Positions 25,506-33,197 of a stretch of 41,209 bases of DNA are shown piece after piece. Below the pieces are notes generated by a model. The model had not been told where the DNA came from. It ran no database searches and saw only the letters and a list, made by a program, of their open reading frames with translations. This DNA is from Gemmatimonadaceae bacterium (GTDB lineage: Bacteria > Gemmatimonadota > Gemmatimonadetes > Gemmatimonadales > Gemmatimonadaceae). Numbering within the stretch: the first letter of the stretch is position 1; every line of letters starts with the position of its first letter. The translations under genes were made by a program, and so were the position numbers. Where the stretch lies: contig CANGXD010000022.1 in NCBI GenBank assembly GCA_947457545.1, positions 1 to 41,209 of the forward strand, read 5' to 3'.

Positions 25506-26900
25506 ATGGCGGCGTCACTGGCAGAGCTCATGCAAGCCGTGCGGCACGACGACGTGAAGGCGGCGCTCGCACTTTTGGATGCCAGTCCGGGACTGGTAGA
25601 GACGAGCATCCATGCGGCGGCGGTCGTTGCGGACGAAGCGCGTGTTCGCGCGCTGCTGGCGCAGGATGCTGCGTTGGCGACGCTCGCGATAGGCGACGAC
25701 GCGACCCCGCCGCTGGTGCTGGCCGTGCAATCGGCGCTGGCGCGCGCGCGCGGTATCTCGGAAGACACGCAGGCACGCGTGGTGAGCGCACTCATCGACG
25801 CAGGCGCCGACCCGAATAGTTCGGTCGGACTCGCTGATGTGCACGGGCGCATTCCTGTCCTCTACTTCCCATGTGTGGCGGGCAACGTGCCGGTCGCACG
25901 GGTGCTGCTGGAGCGCGGGGCGTCGCCGACGGACGGGGAGAGTCTGTATCACGCGGCGCAGTACAACCGGCGCGCGATTCTCGAGTTGTTGCTCGCGCAC
26001 GGTGCCAATCTGAGCGAAGGGCCCGCAGGCACGGGCAATACCCCGCTGCACTTTCTCGCGTCGCATCGCGCCTCCAATGCGCTGGCGCCCCACGTGATTG
26101 CGGGGATGCAATGGCTGCTCGAGCACGGCGCCGATCCCCGCGTACCGCTCGTCGTCATTGGCGACGCTCAGCACCCATCACAGCAGGGAGAAACCCCGCT
26201 GCATCGCGCGGCGGCGAATGGGTACGGCGTCGATGTCCTCGCCATGTTCGTGGCACACGGTGCTGCGGTGGACGAGCGCCGTGACGATGGCGCGACGCCG
26301 TATGCGCTCGCCATTCGGGCCGCCAACCGTGATGGCGCATTGTGGCTCGAAGAGCAGGGGGCCGATGTGACCTGCGTGTCTGAGATGGACCGTCTGCTGG
26401 GTGCCTGTCTCTCCGCGGACGAACAAACCGCGCAGCACATCGCGCAGGAGCATCCCACGCTCATTCCGTCGCTGACTGGTAGCGATGCTGGCGCGCTGTT
26501 GACCGCGCTCGTGGACGGACGTGATGATGCCGTGCGGGTGATGCTCGCGTTGCAGTGGCCACTTGCGCACGAGAGCGAGTGGGGTGGCACGGCCCTGCAC
26601 TGGGCGGCGTGGAACGGACGCACCAAGATGGTGCGGCAGCTCCTCGAACATGGCGCACCTGTGAACGTGCGTGACTCCCGCTATGGCAGCTCGCCTCTGG
26701 CGTGGACCGCGCATGGTTCACGGTACTGCGCACGGGCGAACGACGAAGACTATCCGGCCATTGCCCATCTGCTGCTCGACGCCGGCTCGACGCGCGCGGA
26801 AGCCATCAACCAATGGGGGGAGCCGCCAGAGAGCCTCGGGCGTCCTTCGGTGGTTGCGGTGCTGCAACAGCGGGGCTTTGCGCCGTCGGAGGGCGGGTAA
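25506..26900 (+). CDS. Ankyrin-repeat protein
   Basis: A 464-residue protein without signal peptide or membrane segment. ATG 25506 is preceded by GGAG with a 6-base spacer. Ankyrin repeats run through most of it: consensus pieces include NTPLHFLASHRASN, ETPLHRAAANGYGVDVLAMFVAHGAAVDER, GATPYALAIRAANRDGALWLEEQGADV and TALHWAAWNGRTKMVRQLLEHGAPVNVRDSRYG. The N-terminal 60 residues are a diverged repeat (LMQAVRHDDVKAALALLDASPGLV). Ankyrin repeats bind other proteins; no catalytic domain is present. It follows the Ser/Thr kinase gene by 34 bases on the same strand, so a functional link is possible but unproven. Confidence 0.88.
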   Translation: MAASLAELMQAVRHDDVKAALALLDASPGLVETSIHAAAVVADEARVRALLAQDAALATLAIGDDATPPLVLAVQSALARARGISEDTQARVVSALIDAGADPNSSVGLADVHGRIPVLYFPCVAGNVPVARVLLERGASPTDGESLYHAAQYNRRAILELLLAHGANLSEGPAGTGNTPLHFLASHRASNALAPHVIAGMQWLLEHGADPRVPLVVIGDAQHPSQQGETPLHRAAANGYGVDVLAMFVAHGAAVDERRDDGATPYALAIRAANRDGALWLEEQGADVTCVSEMDRLLGACLSADEQTAQHIAQEHPTLIPSLTGSDAGALLTALVDGRDDAVRVMLALQWPLAHESEWGGTALHWAAWNGRTKMVRQLLEHGAPVNVRDSRYGSSPLAWTAHGSRYCARANDEDYPAIAHLLLDAGSTRAEAINQWGEPPESLGRPSVVAVLQQRGFAPSEGG

Positions 26901-26922
26901 CCGTCTGGTGCGCGACGGCCCG

Positions 26923-27375
26923 TCAGTGCGGCCCAATCCGCAACGAGAGCGTGGCGAGATACACCTCGCGCAGAAAGCTCACCAGGCCGGCGATGACGCA
27001 GAGCATCGCCACCACGAACAGGCCGGCAATGACGCGGGAAATGTCGAGGGTGAGGAAGGCACTCACGAAGAGCACCGCGACCACCATACACACCATGAGC
27101 GCGGCCGTGGTGCACAGGCTGATCGCGCGATTGATGTGGCGCGCCCGGCGCGAGAGCATCTTCAGGTCGACGTGGACGATCGACTTGTGCTCCCCGGTGA
27201 TATCCGGCAGGTGCCCCTCCAGCAGGCGGGCCCGGTCGATGACCCGTCCCAGCCGGTTGGTCAGCACCCCGAGGAGCGAGGCGATGCCCGTGAGCAGAAA
27301 GACCGGGGCGACAGCGAGCTGAATGACGTGCGCAATGGCGCTGATTCGGGCATCGGGTTGCATATCTAGGAACAT
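26923..27375 (-). CDS. DUF2721 family membrane protein
   Basis: About 150 residues. Two or three hydrophobic helices are present (ISAIAHVIQLAVAPVFLLTGIASLLGVL; ALMVCMVVAVLFVSAFL; VIAGLFVVAMLCVIAGLVSFL), with the conserved LTNRLGRVIDRARLLE motif of DUF2721 between the first two. Start choice is uncertain: ATG 27375 is used here because the family begins close to the DARISAIAHVIQL helix; ATG 27363 is as good, and ATG 27435 has an AAGGGGG tract 10 bases upstream but adds 20 residues unlike the family. Function of DUF2721 is unknown. It converges on the ankyrin gene and is divergent from the ECF sigma gene. Confidence 0.8.
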   Translation of the reverse strand: MFLDMQPDARISAIAHVIQLAVAPVFLLTGIASLLGVLTNRLGRVIDRARLLEGHLPDITGEHKSIVHVDLKMLSRRARHINRAISLCTTAALMVCMVVAVLFVSAFLTLDISRVIAGLFVVAMLCVIAGLVSFLREVYLATLSLRIGPH

Positions 27376-27457
27376 AGGAGGCCGCGGCACCCCCTGTCTG
27401 GCGCACGAAATGACGGGACTAGTCGTTAATCCCATCTCACGTGTTCCCCCTTATAGC
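27376..27457. promoter_or_regulatory. Divergent promoter region before the ECF sigma operon
   Basis: This 82-base gap must drive the DUF2721 gene (minus) and the sigma operon (plus). It holds the palindrome GACTAGTC (27417-27424) followed by GTTAAT, and CACGTG at 27440-27445. TATAAG is present on the minus strand at about 27450-27455. No Shine-Dalgarno precedes the sigma ATG 27458. Confidence 0.4.
27417..27424 (+). promoter_or_regulatory. GACTAGTC palindrome, copy 1
   Basis: An 8-base palindrome 34 bases before the ECF sigma ATG, in the context GGGACTAGTCGTTAAT. A second copy lies ahead of the fasciclin gene (31996-32003), so the two copies bracket the sigma/FecR/receptor operon. A shared operator or sigma recognition element is a guess. 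Confidence 0.3.
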
Positions 27458-28081
27458 ATGCCCGACTCCACGACACCGCACCCCGCCGCGATACCGGATC
27501 TCCACCTAGCCCTCCCCGACGGCGGGACGGGGCTTCCTGGGGACGAACGCGCCTTCCAGGGACTCTTCGACACGCTGTATGCCCCCTTGCGGGGGTATGC
27601 GCGTGGCCTGGCGCAGGATGAAGCCGTCGCCGAGGACCTGGTGCAGGAGGCGTTCGTGCGGCTGTGGGACCGTCGGGACGCGCTCCCTGCCGACGTCTCG
27701 GTGAGCGGGTATCTGTATCGAACGGTCCGAAATCTGGCGCTCAATCAACGGCGCGACCGCGCCACCCGGCAGCGGTTGCTCGAGGATCCCGTGGCGTTCG
27801 AGGGCGCGGCGCCGTCGGCGTTGCCACACCCCGATACCGATCTGGAGCACGACGAATTGGGCGAACGGCTCGCGTCGTACGTGAGCGCCTTGCCTCCCCG
27901 TCAGCGGGAAGCCCTGGAACTGTCCCGCTTTCAGGGGCTGTCGCACGCCGACGTGGCGGTCGCCATGGGCTGCTCGCCCCGTACCGTCAATAATCACCTC
28001 GTCGCGGCGCTGGCCACGCTACGCCGCCGACTCGCCGATTTTGGCAGCCTTGTTGCCGCGTTCGCCTGGTGGCTCACATGA
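27458..28081 (+). CDS. ECF-family RNA polymerase sigma factor (FecI-like)
   Basis: A 207-residue sigma-70 of the extracytoplasmic function group. ATG 27458 is taken because the sequence before it (from further upstream in the same frame) shows no sigma features. Region 2 spans about 31-100 (LYAPLRGYARGL, AEDLVQEAFVRLWDRR, YLYRTVRNLALNQRR) and region 4 about 140-192 (LPPRQREALELSRFQGLSHADVAVAMGCSPRTVNNHLVAALATLRRRL) with the helix-turn-helix. Region 3 is absent, as usual. It overlaps the FecR gene by ATGA, matching the FecI-FecR layout: the anti-sigma holds this factor until the partner receptor is loaded. Likely targets include its own operon. Confidence 0.9.
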   Translation: MPDSTTPHPAAIPDLHLALPDGGTGLPGDERAFQGLFDTLYAPLRGYARGLAQDEAVAEDLVQEAFVRLWDRRDALPADVSVSGYLYRTVRNLALNQRRDRATRQRLLEDPVAFEGAAPSALPHPDTDLEHDELGERLASYVSALPPRQREALELSRFQGLSHADVAVAMGCSPRTVNNHLVAALATLRRRLADFGSLVAAFAWWLT

Positions 28082-29196
28082 CACACAACTCCCCGCTGTC
28101 CCGTCCGCGTGAACTCGACGCCACACTGAAATCGCGTGCCGACGGAGAGTCGCTCGCCACCGTGTGGGACGCGCTCTCCACCCCGACGGTTCGCAATCCC
28201 GCCCCCACCGATGCCGAACGTGGTGCGGCGTGGGCCCGGCTGCGCGCGACGCTCACCGACCCCGCGCGCCAGCCGTACACGACCGACGTCCCGGCACCGC
28301 TCACGTTGGTGGACGACCTGGACGACGACGCGCTGTCCGAAGACGACGTGCGTGCGCCGCTGCCGACTGTCCTTCCCCTTGCACCCGCGGCGACGGTGAA
28401 GCGCACCAACCGGATCCCGCGCTGGTTGGCGGCCGCCTGTCTGGTGGCGGTGCCGGCGTTGGGAGTTGCCGGCGTGAGCGCCGTGCCGCGTCGATACGAC
28501 GCACCGGCGGCAACCGGAGCGGTGGCGGCGGCGCCGCGCATGGTGCGCCTCGAGGACGGCAGCACCGTCTGGCTCGCCCCTGGCAGCACGCTGTCGGTGC
28601 CGCGTGCGCTGGGGTGGCCGAGCGTGCTCCGCAGTGCCTCACGCACGGTCGTGCTGACCGGACGCGGGTTCTTCACGGTGGCGCGCGACGGCCGCACGTT
28701 CACGGTGCGCACCAGCGATGCGCAGATACGCGTGCTCGGCACACGTTTCGATGTGCGCGGTCCTGCCGGCACGTGGGGGACGCAAGTGATGGTCGAGGAA
28801 GGACAGGTCGCCGTCTCCGCCGCCGCGCGTGACGATGCCCGTGGCAACGCCGGTGGCACGGTGGAATTGCGCGCTGGACAGCGCGCAGTGGTGGGTCGTG
28901 ACGGGGCGACACCGCTCGTCACCGCGGTCTCGCCGGAGCGGATTGCCTCCTGGCGCAGTGGTGGACTCGCCGCGCTCGACGAACCGTTGGGCGCCGTGCT
29001 CGATGAACTCGCGCATCGGGCGGGCGTGGAGATCACGCGCGCCGGCGATATCGATGAGGTCGCGGCGGTGTCGCTCTTCTACCCATCGATGCCTGCCATC
29101 ACGGTGGTCCTCGCCGATCTCTGCACGGCGCAGGGGATGCAGTTCGAGCGCACGAGCCGGGGATATCATCTCACGCGGAGCACCACCCGACCGTGA
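28078..29196 (+). CDS. FecR-type anti-sigma factor / signal transducer
   Basis: A 372-residue inner-membrane protein. ATG 28078 overlaps the sigma stop (TGA 28079-28081). The cytoplasmic N-terminal part (1-112; ADGESLATVWDAL, then an acidic stretch DDLDDDALSEDD) should hold the sigma factor. One membrane helix follows (about 115-136, RWLAAACLVAVPALGVAGVSAV). The periplasmic FecR domain runs about 145-260 (MVRLEDGSTVWLAPGSTLSVP, RGFFTVARDGRTFTVRTSDAQIRVLGTRFDVRG, VMVEEGQVAVSA). The last 75 residues (LGAVLDELAHRAGVEITRAG...GYHLT) resemble a DUF4974/STN-like domain that would contact the receptor. Order and overlap with the sigma and receptor genes make the role clear by family; the signal is unknown. 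Confidence 0.9.
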   Translation: MTHNSPLSRPRELDATLKSRADGESLATVWDALSTPTVRNPAPTDAERGAAWARLRATLTDPARQPYTTDVPAPLTLVDDLDDDALSEDDVRAPLPTVLPLAPAATVKRTNRIPRWLAAACLVAVPALGVAGVSAVPRRYDAPAATGAVAAAPRMVRLEDGSTVWLAPGSTLSVPRALGWPSVLRSASRTVVLTGRGFFTVARDGRTFTVRTSDAQIRVLGTRFDVRGPAGTWGTQVMVEEGQVAVSAAARDDARGNAGGTVELRAGQRAVVGRDGATPLVTAVSPERIASWRSGGLAALDEPLGAVLDELAHRAGVEITRAGDIDEVAAVSLFYPSMPAITVVLADLCTAQGMQFERTSRGYHLTRSTTRP

Positions 29197-31961
29197 TGTC
29201 GCGCCTGCGACGTCGCGTGGCGACGGCCGGATGTCTGTTGCTGAGCTCCCTCGTGGCATTCGACGCGGGGGGGCAGCCGGCGTCGTCGGCATCGGCTACG
29301 CCGGCGACCGTGGGGGACAGTGTGCGTGTGCTCACCATGGCGCTGCTCGACGTCACGGTGGTGGACGCCCTCGAGCGCCTCTCGGGTGCTGCGCGCATGA
29401 ACATCGTGTGGCAGCAAGCCAGTCTTGGCGCGCGTGCGGAGCGTAGAGTCAGCTGCCGTGTCGATCGCGGTTCGCCCGAGACGATGTTGCGGTGCATCAC
29501 GCGCGCGGCCGATCTCGACTATTACCGGCTGTCGTCTGGCACGTACGTCGTCATTGCCGCCGCGGAAGCGCCCACCCAGTGGGCGTCGCTCGGCGGGTTC
29601 GTGGTCGATGCCAACACGGGGGCGGCACTACCGTCGGCGCGGGTGCAGCTCACCGAAGCCCCATCGTGGATTACGGCGGGTGACGATGGTGTGTTCACCG
29701 TCGCGCGTTTGCGTCCTGGTCGTTACGACATGACGGTGCGTGCGCTCGGCTATCGCCCGTATACCGCGACGTTCGACATTCCGGCGCGAACCGCGCGCCG
29801 CATACGGGTCGCGTTGCAGCGCAGCGAGGCGGCCATTCAACCCGTCGTCATCAACGGCATTCGTGCGGGAGATGCCAGCGCGTCACTCGGTTCATCGGTC
29901 ATCGATGACAGTGCGACCCGTCATGTGATCGGCCCCGCGCTGTTTCTTCCCGGGGCGGTGGCACCGCTGGGGGTGACACGTCGCGACGGTACTGGCGATC
30001 TGCATCTGCAAGGTGGTGACGTTGGAGAGCATCCGTGGCGACTGGATGGCATTCCGCTCTACGACGTCACGACGCTCTCGGGTTTTCTCGGCGTCGTGTC
30101 GCCGCTGGTCGTCGATCGCATCACGGTGCATCGCGCCGGATTCGGCGCCGCCGTGGGCAGCTTCGCATCTGGCGCCATCGATCTCACACAAGGGATTGGC
30201 GGCACGGCGGCCACGTCGGGGGTTTCCACCGATGTGGCCATCGATCCGCTCACCGCGACGGCGCGCGTGACCTCGCCACTGACGGTGGGTCAGGCGAGCG
30301 GGCGCGTGATGCTCGCCGCGCGGACTGGCCTCTGGCAGTGGACGGCCCCCTCCGCGATGGTGCGGGCCGTGCGACACTGGAGCACGCCCGACCCGGTGCT
30401 GCTGGCGCGGGTCAGTGACTTCGGTGTGGTGCCCGGGATGGAGCAGCTCGAGCGAACGCAGTATGCGACAAGCATTGGTGACGAGTCGGTGTCCGTAAAC
30501 GATGTGCACGCCGCGGCGACACTCGATTGGGGCACGGCGCAGTCACTGTCGGTGTCGGCATTCACGACGGCACAGGGCATCGCGTATCGCGGTACCGCTC
30601 CCGACAACGGACTCGCGACGCTGCGCACCGAAGATGCGTACAACTGGCGCACGACCGGTGCGCAACTCACGCACCGCTGGCTCCTTGGCGCGAGCGTTCG
30701 CCAGCGCGTGCAGCTGCGCACGTCGCGTCACGCGCTGGTACACGATGCGTCCATGGCCATGTCGTCGGCGTCGCTCGCGGTGAGCGGGGGCGAGCGCAAC
30801 GAAATGGAAGAGACGACGCTCGCGGCCGATTGGCGCTGGCCGGTGAGCCGTCGCGTGTCGGCGAATGTCGGTACGGAGATCAGTCGTGCCAATTCGAGCT
30901 TGCACATCGCCAACCGTGTGTTGCAGCCGCTGGCGATGACCACATCGGTGTGGCGTGGGGCGCTGTTCGCCGATGTCACGACGCAGCTGCGCGCCACGCT
31001 GTTCGCCGATGCCGGATTGCGCATCACGCAGCTGCAGAGTGGTCGCACCTATGCCGAACCTCGTCTGTCGCTGCGTGGTGAGAGCGGCGCGCGCGGCGTG
31101 CCGTGGAGTTGGCGCCTCTCAGGCGGTGGATATCATCAGTTCGTCACGCAATTCGATGTGGCGAGCACGATGCCGGTGGCGTTTGTACCCAATGTGCGCT
31201 TCTGGCTGCCGGCGGACGGCGCGAGTCCGGTCGCGCAGGCGTGGCATGTCGCGGCCGAAGGAGTGTGGCGTCCCGCCGCGGGGTGGGAGGTGCGCGGTGA
31301 GAGCTACGCGAAGTGGATGCCGTCCATTCCGCTGTTCGACTACGGCGTGATGTACAGGGCCACCGGGGCGGCGTCATCGACGGCGCCGCGCACGGCCATG
31401 GATTTCGTGCGCAGCATGAATGGTCGTGCCATGGGCGCCGGCGTGCGCGTCATTCGCGATGCGCGGCTCCGCGGGGGATACTGGCGACACGAACTGGCGT
31501 ACGATGCCGGGTGGGCGCAGCGTCGATTCCCTTCGCGCTTCAACGAGCAGATGCAACCGCCACCGTGGCTCGAGCCGCATCGCGTGCTGCTCGTATCGGA
31601 GCTGACGCCGGTGCGCAGCATCACGATTGCCGCGCGGGCGCGTGCCGTGGTAGGACGTCCATGGGCGCTGCGCCAGGTGTACTACGACCTCTTCAGTGCC
31701 GCTCCCGATCGCGCGGGCTTGCCGATCGACTTGCCGGGAGACATGAAGCGCCCCGCGATTCTCGAAACGGATCTCGGCGCGACGTGGACACGCCGGGTGC
31801 GGAGTTCGACCGTGGTGGTTGGCATGAGCGTCACCAACGTGTTCAATCGCGCCAACGTGCTCGACTTCGGCCTGATCAAGACGGCAGCCGGCGGCTACGA
31901 CATGGTGCCGCGGTTGCTGCCGCGACGGGTACCCGCGGTCACGCTCGCATTGCGTCCTTAG
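29196..31961 (+). CDS. TonB-dependent receptor with STN signalling domain (FecA-like)
   Basis: A 921-residue outer-membrane receptor. ATG 29196 shares a base with the FecR stop (TGATG); GTG 29193 is an alternative. A signal peptide (RRRVATAGCLLLSSLVAF) is followed by a secretin/TonB short N-terminal (STN) domain at about 44-122 (LTMALLDVTVVDALERLSGAARMNIVW...DYYRLSSGTYVV), then a carboxypeptidase-regulatory-like fold (about 133-210), a plug (about 220-335; FLPGAVAPLGVTRRDGTGDLHLQGGDVGEHPWRLDGIPLYD) and the barrel. The STN is what passes ligand occupancy to FecR. It recognises an unknown ligand; no SusD or DUF4249 partner is encoded next to it. Confidence 0.9.
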   Translation: MSRLRRRVATAGCLLLSSLVAFDAGGQPASSASATPATVGDSVRVLTMALLDVTVVDALERLSGAARMNIVWQQASLGARAERRVSCRVDRGSPETMLRCITRAADLDYYRLSSGTYVVIAAAEAPTQWASLGGFVVDANTGAALPSARVQLTEAPSWITAGDDGVFTVARLRPGRYDMTVRALGYRPYTATFDIPARTARRIRVALQRSEAAIQPVVINGIRAGDASASLGSSVIDDSATRHVIGPALFLPGAVAPLGVTRRDGTGDLHLQGGDVGEHPWRLDGIPLYDVTTLSGFLGVVSPLVVDRITVHRAGFGAAVGSFASGAIDLTQGIGGTAATSGVSTDVAIDPLTATARVTSPLTVGQASGRVMLAARTGLWQWTAPSAMVRAVRHWSTPDPVLLARVSDFGVVPGMEQLERTQYATSIGDESVSVNDVHAAATLDWGTAQSLSVSAFTTAQGIAYRGTAPDNGLATLRTEDAYNWRTTGAQLTHRWLLGASVRQRVQLRTSRHALVHDASMAMSSASLAVSGGERNEMEETTLAADWRWPVSRRVSANVGTEISRANSSLHIANRVLQPLAMTTSVWRGALFADVTTQLRATLFADAGLRITQLQSGRTYAEPRLSLRGESGARGVPWSWRLSGGGYHQFVTQFDVASTMPVAFVPNVRFWLPADGASPVAQAWHVAAEGVWRPAAGWEVRGESYAKWMPSIPLFDYGVMYRATGAASSTAPRTAMDFVRSMNGRAMGAGVRVIRDARLRGGYWRHELAYDAGWAQRRFPSRFNEQMQPPPWLEPHRVLLVSELTPVRSITIAARARAVVGRPWALRQVYYDLFSAAPDRAGLPIDLPGDMKRPAILETDLGATWTRRVRSSTVVVGMSVTNVFNRANVLDFGLIKTAAGGYDMVPRLLPRRVPAVTLALRP

Positions 31962-32109
31962 GAAAATGGGGAGCCGAGTAGCAGTTTTTTGGACCGACTA
32001 GTCATAGCTCCGGTTTGGGGTGTTCTGCTGGTGATCACCGACGGATTCTCCGTCTCGGCGCTGCGCTGCAGCGTCGCTTTTCGCGATTCGCCAGACCCGA
32101 CTATTCGCC
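31962..32109 (+). promoter_or_regulatory. Intergenic region before the fasciclin gene
   Basis: 148 bases with a T6 run (31985-31990) not preceded by a convincing stem, the second GACTAGTC palindrome (31996-32003), GGTGATCACC (32030-32039) and GACGGA-TTC-TCCGTC (about 32040-32054). Either the receptor operon ends here or the fasciclin gene has its own regulated promoter. No clear -35/-10 pair or Shine-Dalgarno. Confidence 0.4.
31996..32003 (+). promoter_or_regulatory. GACTAGTC palindrome, copy 2
   Basis: Second copy of the 8-base palindrome found before the ECF sigma gene, here about 106 bases before the fasciclin ATG, in context CCGACTAGTCATAG. Confidence 0.3.
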
Positions 32110-33015
32110 ATGCTTTCGACGCTGCTTACCCGCCGTGCCGCTGTCGCGCTTTCGTTGTCCGTCCTGTCCACCGGCCTCGTCGCGTGCGGTGATGACGATC
32201 CTGTCACGCCCGCTGCGCAGACGATCACGCAGACCGCCGCGGCGACGCCGCAGCTTTCCACCCTCGTTTCGGCGCTGACCGCCGCCGAACTGACCGGCAC
32301 GCTCAACGGCACCGGCCCGTTCACGGTGTTCGCTCCGGTCAACAGCGCGTTCTCGGCGCTTCCGGCCGACGTGTTGCAGCGTCTCCTCGAGACGGGCAAC
32401 CGCGCGATTCTCACGAAGGTGCTCACGTTCCACGTGGTGCCGGGTCGTATCACGGCCAGCCAGCTGCAGAACGGTCAGACGCTTACGACGGTTGAAGGCA
32501 CGACGTTGCCGGTGACGGTGGCGGCCGGTGTGGTCACGGTTGGCGGTGCGCGCGTCACCACGCCTGACATCAGCGCGTCCAACGGCGTTGTGCACCTCAT
32601 TGACGGCGTGATGCTGGGCAGCATGGACATCGTGGACAACGCCATCGTGCGTGGCTTCAGCTCGCTGGTGGGCGCGGTCACGACGGCTGGACTCGGCACC
32701 GCGCTGCGCGGCGGCAACCTCACGGTGTTCGCGCCGACGAATGCGGCCTTCGCCGCCATCCCCGGTGGTGCGCCGACGACGGCGGCGGCGCTCACGCCGG
32801 TGCTGCAGCTGCACGTGATTGGCTCGCGCGCGCTGTCGTCGCAGCTCACGAACGGCCAGCTGCTCCCCACGCTTCTCCCGAACGTCAGCCTGACGGTCGG
32901 TCTCACGACGGCTGTGCGCATCACCGGCCCGCGCAATTTCGCCTCGGTGGTCACGCCGAACATCGTTGCGAAGAACGGCGTGATCCACGTGATCGACACG
33001 GTGTTGCTGCCGTAA
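32110..33015 (+). CDS. Two-domain fasciclin (FAS1) lipoprotein
   Basis: A 301-residue lipoprotein: signal with Arg-Arg (residues 8-9), hydrophobic core and lipobox LVAC (Cys26), followed by GDDD, where an Asp near +2 can influence sorting. Two FAS1 domains follow (about 36-168 and 172-301), each with the H1 motif (GPFTVFAPVNSAF at about 73; GNLTVFAPTNAAF at about 202) and the H2-type end (NGVVHLIDGVML; NGVIHVIDTVLLP), plus the His of FHVVP and LHVIG. FAS1 proteins act in adhesion and surface interactions; bacterial ones sit on the outer surface or in the periplasm. It follows the FecIRA-type operon and may be in the same regulon, which is inference. Confidence 0.92.
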   Translation: MLSTLLTRRAAVALSLSVLSTGLVACGDDDPVTPAAQTITQTAAATPQLSTLVSALTAAELTGTLNGTGPFTVFAPVNSAFSALPADVLQRLLETGNRAILTKVLTFHVVPGRITASQLQNGQTLTTVEGTTLPVTVAAGVVTVGGARVTTPDISASNGVVHLIDGVMLGSMDIVDNAIVRGFSSLVGAVTTAGLGTALRGGNLTVFAPTNAAFAAIPGGAPTTAAALTPVLQLHVIGSRALSSQLTNGQLLPTLLPNVSLTVGLTTAVRITGPRNFASVVTPNIVAKNGVIHVIDTVLLP

Positions 33016-33060
33016 TCGCGCGGCCTCTTACGCTTGCTGTGCTGCAGCATCGTTGACACA

Positions 33061-33172
33061 GCACCACAGAGGACACGGAGGGGCCACAGAATGCACACAG
33101 AGCAACAACAAAAAGCGTTCGTTGTTTCTGTGTTCAATCTGTGGCCCCTCCGTGTCCTCTGTGGTGCTTTTT
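33061..33172 (+). repeat. Long inverted repeat with terminal T run (terminator or REP/MITE-like element)
   Basis: Positions 33061-33090 and 33138-33167 are perfect 30-base reverse complements (left arm begins GCACCACAGAGGACACGGAG). The inner flanks (CACAGAGCAACAAC and GTTGTTTCTGTG) are also nearly complementary, leaving a loop of roughly ten bases, AAAAAGCGTT. TTTTT follows at 33168-33172. As RNA from the fasciclin gene it would fold into a hairpin of over 100 bases ending in U5, a functional intrinsic terminator. The size and the CACAGAGGACAC-type wording exceed what a terminator needs and look like a dispersed palindromic repeat. It lies between convergent genes. Confidence 0.75.
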
Positions 33173-33197
33173 GACGGTGCCGTGGCCGCGTCCGCTG

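Noticed and set aside
24113-25852. A 579-residue minus-strand frame over the kinase TPR region and ankyrin start
   Set aside because: Crosses two convincing genes and shows only Arg/Gln/His-rich shadow composition.
25506-26900. Ankyrin protein as a secreted effector
   Set aside because: No signal peptide and no secretion-system genes in the window; a cytosolic scaffold is the simpler reading.
31985-31990. T6 run after the STN receptor gene as an intrinsic terminator
   Set aside because: No stable stem directly upstream of the T run.
32101-32988. A minus-strand frame opposite the fasciclin gene
   Set aside because: Extremely Arg/Glu/His-rich, no domain, and the plus strand encodes two clear FAS1 domains.
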